The notes below the pieces were generated by a model. It had not been told where the DNA came from, did no database searches, and worked only from the letters and a program-made list of their open reading frames with translations. Positions 11,101-17,594 of a DNA stretch of 25,333 nt are shown piece after piece. The stretch is from Coemansia sp. RSA 922 (taxonomy: Eukaryota > Kickxellomycota > Kickxellomycetes > Kickxellales > Kickxellaceae). Within the stretch, counting starts at the first letter, position 1; the number at the start of each line of letters is the position of its first letter. The stretch spans positions 1 through 25,333 of the forward strand of contig JANBQS010000232.1 of assembly GCA_027577415.1 (NCBI GenBank), given 5' to 3'. Both the position numbers and the translations under genes were made by a program.

Positions 11101-11166
11101 CTCGTTTTGACTGCTGCAGTCGCTGTCGCTCTGGGTGTGGCTCTGGCTGAGCGTTGCTGGATGTAA
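5146..11166 (+). CDS. Giant tail-anchored protein with three START-like lipid-binding domains
   Basis: Exons 5146-5174 and 5274-11166 encode 1973 residues. A contiguous reading from 5260 would start with TTG. Splicing a 99-bp intron instead gives ATG and the sequence MDEADLDQTRLRKRQVEVLT, which keeps frame exactly. Three START-like segments are visible at about 10-320, 775-990 and 1375-1580. Each has the family's RD motif (QRD, ARD, KRD; arginines 158, 845, 1451), and a Gly-Gly-Trp turn (NPGGWMDRV, near 965) marks the end of the second. Each is followed by a beta-rich module ending in similar motifs (YLVR...VNG at 534-587 and 1728-1760; VSIVRK...VNS at 1166-1211). Serine-rich linkers and acidic patches (near 1736 and 1814) lie between. 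Hydrophobic segments at about 1894-1911 and 1946-1967 end the protein, leaving six residues after the last. START domains carry sterols, phospholipids or ceramides. I infer a membrane-anchored lipid transfer or sensing protein, perhaps at ER contact sites. The ligand is unknown. Confidence 0.8.
5175..5273 (+). other. Intron 1 of the START gene
   Basis: The donor is AG|GTAGAG at 5175 and the acceptor is GTGCGTAG|A ending at 5273, preceded by a pyrimidine tract (tttgctctttttttgttg). Possible branch points are CTGAC (5196-5200) and CTAAT (5228-5232). Joining 5174 to 5274 gives AG+A, an arginine codon, and restores the long frame. Length, phase and the charged helical start it creates all support it. 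The donor at positions +3 to +6 is not the strongest consensus. Confidence 0.75.
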
Positions 11167-11452
11167 ATGGAAGCCAGTCGGACGACACGCCCCCTCCCCA
11201 CCCCCAACGGAAAAAGCCGCTAAAAACAAGGACATCGGAATGGATTTGCTTATCGCTTCCCCCAATAAAAGATTTTCATACTCTTATTTTTATTCGCCAA
11301 GCCTGTGGCGATCAAGGCACTAGGGAAAGTCCAGCTATATTAGCAAACCCCCCCCCCCCAATTTTTTTTAGAGAGAAACTGTCACACTTCTTATAGTTTT
11401 TCTTTCACACTCTTTTTTTTCCTTTTACACTTTTTTTTTTGTGTTAAATGCA
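11167..11452. promoter_or_regulatory. START gene 3' end and bZIP promoter/leader
   Basis: AATAAA at 11264-11269 lies about 100 bases after the START stop codon and is a likely polyadenylation signal. A run of 12 C (11348-11359), a T8 run and then several T-rich blocks with short cac interruptions (11400-11440) form a pyrimidine-rich leader before the bZIP start. Confidence 0.55.
11264..11269 (+). terminator. Probable polyadenylation signal of the START gene
   Basis: An exact AATAAA hexamer sits 98 bases past the stop codon, within the expected range for a fungal 3' untranslated region, and is followed by U-rich sequence (ttttcatactcttatttttatt). No cleavage site can be assigned from sequence. 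Confidence 0.5.
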
Positions 11453-12973
11453 ATGTCGCTTAGTAGACTGCCGCAGGTCGCCTTGCGCCGTCTTATGCCG
11501 GCCATATCGGCTGTGCCAAAGAGCCTGGACGACGAGCAGTTGAAAAAGATATTGGACCCACAGCAACAAACTACAGCTGCTATCTTGGCCAAGAGCTCGT
11601 TGCCAGCAAAGTCCGAGTTTGCGGCACTGAGTACGACACAGGGTATATTATCCGCATTGTCCAAGCCCTCCTCATCGTCGTCTACATTGGGTCGTTTGTT
11701 GATGAACCTTTCTGGAGCTCAAGGCGTGTTGTCTACCCAGGATTTGGCATTGCTTAAAGCTAGTACGGTTCCTTTTTCTAATACGAGTAGCAACTCGTTG
11801 CTTACTACGCCGGAGCCTGGTAGCCCAATGTCGGAGCACCTTGTTATTGATAGTGAGCCGGCAATTGGTGCATTGGATCCTGCTAGTATCGATGCTTTGG
11901 TATCTGCCTTGCGCGGTACTGCTGCCATATCTAATAACTCATCACCGACTGAGTTTGCTGCGGAATACGATACGACACCTCTAAGCCCCATTCTACCCTC
12001 GGCAGCAGTTGTCAAGCGGGATTCTACTATGACGACAGCGTTGGAGGAGCATAACCACATAGCCTCGTTGATGGTTGACGAGGACTTTGATCAGTCTGAC
12101 GACGACATGACGCCGATTTCTAATGACTTGTCGGCGGCTGAGCGTCGTAAGGAGCAGAACCGTAGGGCGCAGAAAAAGTTCCGTCAGAAGGACAAGGTGC
12201 GCCAGAAGGAGATCAAGTGGCGGGCGTCGCAGTACGAGGATTTGGTGGAGTCTAATAAGCGGTTTAAGCGGGACATCGATAGTATCTCGCAGGAGCGTGA
12301 TATGTACCGTCGTATTCTGGAGCAGAACGGTATTACTCTCGGTGACGTTAAGCCTGTTGTCTCAGAGACTGTGTCTAGTCGCCCCACTCCTTCCTCCTCT
12401 ACATTGGCTTCTTTGAGCCCTGTTGCTCGTTCGCCGTCGATTGTAGAGTCGACAGCTAGCCCGGCACTTTTACCTTTGAACTCGTTGGGTATGGAGCAGA
12501 TCGCACAGGACACGTATGGTACGGTGGGGATGCCGGAGACGTCGGCGTCAATGAACGAGCTGTTCAACTCGTGGATGTTTGGCGCGGTCAAGGCTGACCC
12601 CATGTTTGGCGGCGTCTCGACTGTTGGCTTGTTTGGTCCTGGTGGTGCTGCGCATCGCTCGCTTGGTGCGGGCCTTAATGTGTCGCCTAGCAACTCCTTG
12701 TCTTCTCTGTTGGACTCTTTGCCGGTATCTGAACCTTTGTATGCGGAGGCGCCGGGCATGATCGACCACCATGTTGTTGATGCTCCGTATGTGCAGGCGG
12801 CGGCGGCTGCGGAGTCTCAGCTTGTTGATCCTATGGCTTTTATCGATGAACTGCTGGCATCCTCGTCGCCGTCTCCGGGGTTCTCGCCTATGCCTGAATC
12901 TCCTTCCTTTTCGGTTATGCATTCCTCGGGATCTATGTCGCGTAAGCGCTCCTTTGACAACGCCATGTTTTAA
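11453..12973 (+). CDS. bZIP transcription factor, Pap1/Yap-like basic region
   Basis: A 506-residue protein from ATG 11453; the open frame reaches back to a GTG at 11441 that should not be used. The basic region at residues 229-250 contains QNRRAQKKFRQK, matching the N-x7-R bZIP core (Asn236, Arg244) and the QNRxAQxxFR signature typical of Pap1/Yap proteins. The zipper that follows (254-290) is poor: heptad positions read Ile254, Tyr261, Asn268, Ile275, Arg282, Leu289. The flanks are serine/proline-rich and disordered, with an acidic stretch before the basic region (VDEDFDQSDDD), probably for activation, and a basic SRKRSF near the C-terminus. The protein has no cysteine, so redox control through cysteine-rich domains, known for yeast Yap1 and Pap1, is not possible in that form. 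The target genes are unknown. It converges with the GATA gene. Confidence 0.85.
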   Translation: MSLSRLPQVALRRLMPAISAVPKSLDDEQLKKILDPQQQTTAAILAKSSLPAKSEFAALSTTQGILSALSKPSSSSSTLGRLLMNLSGAQGVLSTQDLALLKASTVPFSNTSSNSLLTTPEPGSPMSEHLVIDSEPAIGALDPASIDALVSALRGTAAISNNSSPTEFAAEYDTTPLSPILPSAAVVKRDSTMTTALEEHNHIASLMVDEDFDQSDDDMTPISNDLSAAERRKEQNRRAQKKFRQKDKVRQKEIKWRASQYEDLVESNKRFKRDIDSISQERDMYRRILEQNGITLGDVKPVVSETVSSRPTPSSSTLASLSPVARSPSIVESTASPALLPLNSLGMEQIAQDTYGTVGMPETSASMNELFNSWMFGAVKADPMFGGVSTVGLFGPGGAAHRSLGAGLNVSPSNSLSSLLDSLPVSEPLYAEAPGMIDHHVVDAPYVQAAAAAESQLVDPMAFIDELLASSSPSPGFSPMPESPSFSVMHSSGSMSRKRSFDNAMF

Positions 12974-13164
12974 ACCTTCTCTCTCTTTCCACATTTATCG
13001 ATTAGTTATTTCCTTTCTGAAGTTTCTTTCCCTTTTTTTTATCAACATATATATTGTAAATTTTTTTATCATCTTTTTTATTGTAAAATGTTTTATGTTT
13101 GAAATGATATTATATGTGACAGTGGTATCGACCATGCAAGAAATAATTTGTTGTTATATGCAGT

Positions 13165-14394
13165 TCACACGTTATTCTCGCTCTGTGGCGAAGGGATATA
13201 GCTAACAGGCTGGATAGTTGAGTCGTATCCAGAAGTACTCATATACTCCATACCAGTAATTGAAGCAGAAGTGGTGGCCATGCTCGAGTGTCCGATAAAC
13301 TGGCTGGGCTGAGATGCTCCGGATGCGGCCAATACGAGGGCATTTGTGTATGCTTTGGATTTTTGCCCCCGTCTGCCCGTGCCTCTAGGCTGACGTTTAA
13401 CGACTCTTTGTCCGCGGGCATTGGTCGTAAACTCGCGGTTCTTTTCGTGTAGCCTGAAATAGAGACCACAAGCATTGCATACATGACCCTGAGTAAGTTT
13501 ATGTCTCCTCCACGTAGGCGAATCGGTGGTAAGACAGTTTGAGCATTGCTTAACCGCATTCGCTGACATGGTCAAGTGCTGGCTGCCATCGTAAGTGTTT
13601 GAGGTAGCCTGCGAATCTACATGCATCTGGGAGCTGCCAAAGTAAGTCGCTGGCGAATTGGTAAAGGGGATCGCGGCTGAGGTAGCCAGTGAGTTATACT
13701 GTGGCTGCGAGTTATACTGTGGCTGTGGACTGTTGTAGTAAGTCGTTGGCTGCGAGTGTGAGTAGGGAGTTGTAGTCGAAATTGGCTGCGAACTAAACAG
13801 TTGTTGCGAGTCCACGTGTGTCTGCGAGTTGAACTGCGAGCTGCTCAAGTAATGCATCGGCTGCGAGCTGGCGTATGTCGTGGGCGAATAACACGCTGGG
13901 ATCGCCGGGCTATTGGGCTTGGTTTCGGGCTGGCGATTAAGAGACATCTGGGCGAACGATGTGTTTGGAATAGTTGATGAGTCGAGGAAAGGGAACGACG
14001 ACTGGCGGATTGGTGGCCGCCCTCCGAATATATTAGGCGCCGGGTTGATGATATCAGTGGACATCGGGTACATAAAACTCTCGCCAGGAGCGAATGTGGG
14101 CATACTGACCGCCGGTGGCCAGTACTCCTGTGACTGATGGAGTAGTGGGAGTGATAGAGCCGCGGCCGAGTTCATTGGAATAGTAAACGAAGTAGGACAT
14201 TGAGAGCCTTCCGCCGAGGAGAAAGACGCCGAGGGAGTTAGCCCACCAACTCGAGGCCTGCTGCTGGTGACTGAGAGTGAAAAGTCGGTGAAGGGCTGGC
14301 TGATAGACTGCTGGTAACCGTCATCGGTAGCGACGTTAATGTCCTCACGCTGGCTTGACAACAGATAATCATCGGAGGGATGGTGTCCAAACAT
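13165..14394 (-). CDS. GATA-type zinc finger transcription factor with SQ-rich N-terminus
   Basis: A 409-residue protein from ATG 14394. A single GATA finger at residues 284-309 has the spacing C-x2-C-x18-C-x2-C (CSNC ... CNACGLYFRLHEKNRE), with the conserved TWRR in the loop and a basic tail after the finger (GQRVVKRQPRGTGRRGQKSK), which binds the GATA minor groove in this family. Most fungal nitrogen and siderophore regulators have a 17-residue loop; 18 is a variant. The 280-residue N-terminus is low complexity: Ser, Gln, Tyr, Asn and Pro, with 14 Ser-Gln dipeptides, ten of them between residues 177 and 272. I infer a nuclear DNA-binding regulator; which pathway (nitrogen, iron, light, development) cannot be told. 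The upstream region holds several GATA sites, so self-regulation is possible. Confidence 0.88.
   Translation of the reverse strand: MFGHHPSDDYLLSSQREDINVATDDGYQQSISQPFTDFSLSVTSSRPRVGGLTPSASFSSAEGSQCPTSFTIPMNSAAALSLPLLHQSQEYWPPAVSMPTFAPGESFMYPMSTDIINPAPNIFGGRPPIRQSSFPFLDSSTIPNTSFAQMSLNRQPETKPNSPAIPACYSPTTYASSQPMHYLSSSQFNSQTHVDSQQLFSSQPISTTTPYSHSQPTTYYNSPQPQYNSQPQYNSLATSAAIPFTNSPATYFGSSQMHVDSQATSNTYDGSQHLTMSANAVKQCSNCLTTDSPTWRRHKLTQGHVCNACGLYFRLHEKNREFTTNARGQRVVKRQPRGTGRRGQKSKAYTNALVLAASGASQPSQFIGHSSMATTSASITGMEYMSTSGYDSTIQPVSYIPSPQSENNV
13691..13726. repeat. Two-unit 18-bp tandem repeat inside the GATA gene
   Basis: gagttatactgtggctgc at 13691-13708 is followed at once by the same unit with one change (final c to t). 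In the minus-strand protein it encodes QPQYNS twice. It shows how the SQ-rich low-complexity region grew, by in-frame 18-bp duplication. Confidence 0.9.
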
Positions 14395-15364
14395 TAAAAG
14401 AGGCGTACAATTGTAAATAAAAGTAACGGGAGTTTGTCAGGAACGAAGATGTTGTCGGATGAGATTCAATATAAAATAAAAACAATACCAAGTGGTTGTG
14501 TATACTGGATTTATGATGTCTCCAAGGCTGCTCTTATAAACCCTTTCTTGCTTGTGCTCTACTAGAAAAAAGGGGGAGAGTCATTATAGAGTGTGAAAGG
14601 TGGAGTTTTTTTCCGTGTTTTTAGGAGTTCTCTGGAATGCCTTATCCGCTCTGATAACTATGCTCACGTTTACATGGCCTTGACGTCTCTCTATGCCAAG
14701 CACCCTCCCCTCTCCCCAACATTTTGAATTGCGAAGATGATAGATAAATATGCCAACAAATAGGAAAAGAGAGACGGGGACAGCCTGAGTAATACGAAGG
14801 GCGAGTCTCTAAATGAGCGGCGAACCGTCTGCAATGTTTACGACTCGCCCTCTCGGTTCGGCCACTATTGCATATGTCTTCCCTAGTCTAAATTTAGAGC
14901 ACACATAAAGTGCAAATAAAGGTGTTAACTATCACTAGTCAGGTGTATACCCTGCCTTCTTTGTTTTGTTGTTTGAAAAAAAAAAGCCGAAAGAGGAAAG
15001 GGGCAGGGGGTCCATATAAAGGACTGACGATTTTTTTTCTGTCCGAAGCAAGTCTTACATATTTTGCATACGCTTGGGCCGCTTTCTATTACAAATATTT
15101 GTAACCTTGCTTTTTAATTTATCAATATACGGCATAAAAGTCTGGATCCACTTCATGAACCTAAATGTCTCATCCGGAGAAATGCCACCCCGTAAAACTT
15201 GTACTTTTAAAAAAACTATGCCACCATGTCATGCAAAGTGAGAACGTGCAATGTGGTGGACGAGTACTGGCAGTATATTCTTTTTTTCTCTGGTTCTTTT
15301 CAAGTTTGTAGCAACTACTATTGTATATTTATTTATTTGGCATACAAACTTAAATGGAGGCAGG
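14395..15364. promoter_or_regulatory. Divergent intergenic region, GATA gene / seven-helix gene A
   Basis: About 970 bp without a supported gene. It holds at least five GATA cores: TTATC at 14642-14646 facing TGATAA at 14652-14657 (an inverted pair 5 bp apart), a tandem GATAGATA at 14739-14746 and TATC at 14930-14933. TATAAAATAAAA (14470-14481) and cttataaa (14533-14540) are TATA-like. A T-rich tract at 15278-15300 precedes the seven-helix gene. Confidence 0.5.
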
Positions 15365-16363
15365 ATGGTTAGTCGACTTCCTCTCGCTAGCCAACTAGCA
15401 CATATACACCTCGAGCGACGTGCAGGTTTAGACATAGCTATAATAACTGTTGGGGCGGTATTGATGTTTGCCAACACACTTATATTTATTTACGCACTCG
15501 TTCACAGAAAATATCCGCCGCTCCGCGCTAAAAACCTCAAACTCATTGCCGTCCTTTACCTGTCCATGCTTATCTGGTATTTGGGTACTATCGGGACGAA
15601 CTTTAACTTACCAGGAGCCTACAACTTTGATGGCAGCTGTATAGTATTTGGCTCGTGGTTTCGAATATTGTGCGGTATCTTTCTCTATATCTACGTCCAT
15701 ATCGTTCGCCTGTACATTTACATTCGGATTTTCAACCAGTCTAAGCGAGTCACAAACAAGGTCTATATAGTAGCGGCAGGATTATACGTATTATTCGTTT
15801 TGGCGTACGGTATACCGACGACTATTTTGGCAAACCAGTTGACTGTTCGGTATATTAAACCACTGGAGATTTGTCAGTACGGTGTGACTTTTTCCGAAAT
15901 CTCGTTTTCTATCGTTTGGGCGGGCTGGCTCGCCGTTATGATAGGAACATATATGGCGCGCAATATCAACAGTTCGTTCAACGAGTATCGAGAAATGGTT
16001 ATCATTTGCGTCATTTCTTCCTTGGCGATTATTTACCTGACGGTGGTACATCATGTACTGGACAATTATATAATCGTTCGATGGGCTCGCGATACGACTA
16101 CCTTGTTCGAGTACTTTGCTGGTCAAACGCCACTCTTTATATTGCTGCGAGTCCCCGTTTACAACTGTATATTTAATCGGATGGAGTATCAGCGACAGTT
16201 CTACCGAAAAATGCACGCCGATGGAATGGCCGCCGTATATGGTTTCGCTAATAATCCGTCTTTCGATCGACATTTGAATACTTCGACAACTTTGGTATTT
16301 CCGGCATTACCACCCGCACCGGCTATCCGCTCTTCAGCCGCCACTGATGGTGACAAGGGTTGA
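15365..16363 (+). CDS. Seven-helix receptor-like membrane protein A
   Basis: A 332-residue protein, if started at ATG 15365. The frame is open to an earlier ATG (15251) that adds 38 residues with an extra hydrophobic stretch (FFFSLVLFKFVATTIVYLFIW) read from a T-rich leader. The paralogue at 23627 has only a short hydrophilic N-terminus, so I prefer 15365. Seven hydrophobic segments are visible from about residue 24. Features shared with the paralogue are YPPL-x2-KN after helix 1, LYxxxLxW in helix 2, a Cys before helix 3 (GSC) and one in the following outer loop (EIC) suited to the GPCR disulfide, FNE between helices 5 and 6, and YNCIF at the end of helix 7. No RGS or kinase domain follows. 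I infer a G-protein-coupled-receptor-like protein of the cell surface; ligand and class are unknown. It converges with the hydrate dehydratase, 42 bp between stops. Confidence 0.7.
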   Translation: MVSRLPLASQLAHIHLERRAGLDIAIITVGAVLMFANTLIFIYALVHRKYPPLRAKNLKLIAVLYLSMLIWYLGTIGTNFNLPGAYNFDGSCIVFGSWFRILCGIFLYIYVHIVRLYIYIRIFNQSKRVTNKVYIVAAGLYVLFVLAYGIPTTILANQLTVRYIKPLEICQYGVTFSEISFSIVWAGWLAVMIGTYMARNINSSFNEYREMVIICVISSLAIIYLTVVHHVLDNYIIVRWARDTTTLFEYFAGQTPLFILLRVPVYNCIFNRMEYQRQFYRKMHADGMAAVYGFANNPSFDRHLNTSTTLVFPALPPAPAIRSSAATDGDKG

Positions 16364-16405
16364 CATTATTGCTTTTGCCAAAATATATATATTAAACATA
16401 TAAAC

Positions 16406-17440
16406 TTAGGACTTTGACGGCTTCACGGCTTGCAAAAGTTGGTCAAACTTATTGTCAAAGGCCATATCGACTTGTTCGAGAATATTAGACGACTGAGTAG
16501 AACGACCACATTCATCATATGCCAAAAACGATGCATGTCTAGCCAGCATGCAGGCAGCATAGGCAGCGAGCATCGTAACCTCGTCATGCTTGATTTCGTC
16601 TTTGTGCTTCCACGCACCGCTTTTATACTTTTCGCCCCAAGCCAAAAATGTGACCACCGCACCACTCAGAATGTCGCCTTGCCCGCCACAGCGACGCAGG
16701 CCGCCATTTTCATCACACATGAATACGCGGTCGCCATTAGTAATCACGTCCGCCTTGCCTTTTCGCACGATGGTCACGCCGCCAAGCTTCAGGGCCAGCA
16801 TTTGTGCAGCCTCTTCTGTCGACTTTTCTGCAATATCGAGATCCAAAGCCTTGCACAACCGGTTAAACTCGGGTGCATTAGGTGTCAACACAGCACCACG
16901 GTATCCGTGAATAAGCTCAGGGTTGGCACCCAGAATCGTCAAAGAATCTGCATCAAGCACCAATGGCAATCCACGCTCACGCGCAGCCTGTATAGCCCAG
17001 CGAACAGTCTTGTGCAACGCCGGATCGTTGCCCAGTCCGGATCCCATCGATACCGCATGTAGTTTATCCAACAGGGGCGCAATCTTCTCCTCTATACCCG
17101 TGTGTGGCTGGTTGGCAGTGGAGCGTAAATACGGATTTACGATCATATCAGGCGAGTAGGTTTTGATCACTGGCGCGGCATCCTTCTCGCAAATAATGTA
17201 GGCTAGGTCGACTCCGAGTCGCAATGCCGTGGAGGCGACAAAGTAGGGCGCCCCAGTGTACTCGTCACAGCCGCCCAGAGCCGCAACTCGACCACAGTCA
17301 CCCTTGTGCATGTCGTAGGTTAACGGCGGAATTAGTTGGGCTAGAGTTTGGAGTCGTGGCTGTTGGCTGCTCATTTTCCCTGCAAACATAGGAGCCATAA
17401 AACTGACTGAAGTGTATGCTCGCTTGAATGCACGTTGCAT
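16406..17440 (-). CDS. NAXD: ATP-dependent (S)-NAD(P)H-hydrate dehydratase
   Basis: A 344-residue enzyme of the YjeF C-terminal (ribokinase-like) family, EC 4.2.1.93. It uses ATP to dehydrate NADHX and NADPHX, the damaged hydrated forms, back to NADH and NADPH. Motifs seen are the HKGDCGRV segment near residue 45, the GSGLG glycine loop near 133, LDADSL (162-167), LTPNAPEF (185-192) and the catalytic GGQGD (252-256, Asp256). The start at 17440 gives a basic, hydroxylated N-terminus (MQRAFKRAYTSVSF) like a mitochondrial presequence. A second in-frame ATG at 17374 (MSSQQ, residue 23) would give a cytosolic form just before the conserved core. Length matches yeast and animal homologues. The partner epimerase is not in this window. 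It lies head to tail after the antiporter gene, whose stop is 154 bp upstream of this start. Confidence 0.93.
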   Translation of the reverse strand: MQRAFKRAYTSVSFMAPMFAGKMSSQQPRLQTLAQLIPPLTYDMHKGDCGRVAALGGCDEYTGAPYFVASTALRLGVDLAYIICEKDAAPVIKTYSPDMIVNPYLRSTANQPHTGIEEKIAPLLDKLHAVSMGSGLGNDPALHKTVRWAIQAARERGLPLVLDADSLTILGANPELIHGYRGAVLTPNAPEFNRLCKALDLDIAEKSTEEAAQMLALKLGGVTIVRKGKADVITNGDRVFMCDENGGLRRCGGQGDILSGAVVTFLAWGEKYKSGAWKHKDEIKHDEVTMLAAYAACMLARHASFLAYDECGRSTQSSNILEQVDMAFDNKFDQLLQAVKPSKS

Positions 17441-17594
17441 TTAGCCAAGAAATAATAAAGTGAATAATATTGCACACATACAAAAAGAAAATAAAGATGA
17501 GATAAGAGTGACTTTTTTTTGGAGCATTGTGTGAGGTCACACGCTTCTATAAAAAAAAAGCCAGGAGTAGGGGGGAGATGCAAAAAATATATGA

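Noticed and set aside
11348..11359. C12 run as a functional element
   Set aside because: A homopolymer in an intergenic region; may be replication slippage and has no partner motif.
12184..12759. 191-residue minus-strand ORF inside the bZIP gene
   Set aside because: It lies opposite the bZIP coding frame, which has a clear domain; no independent support.
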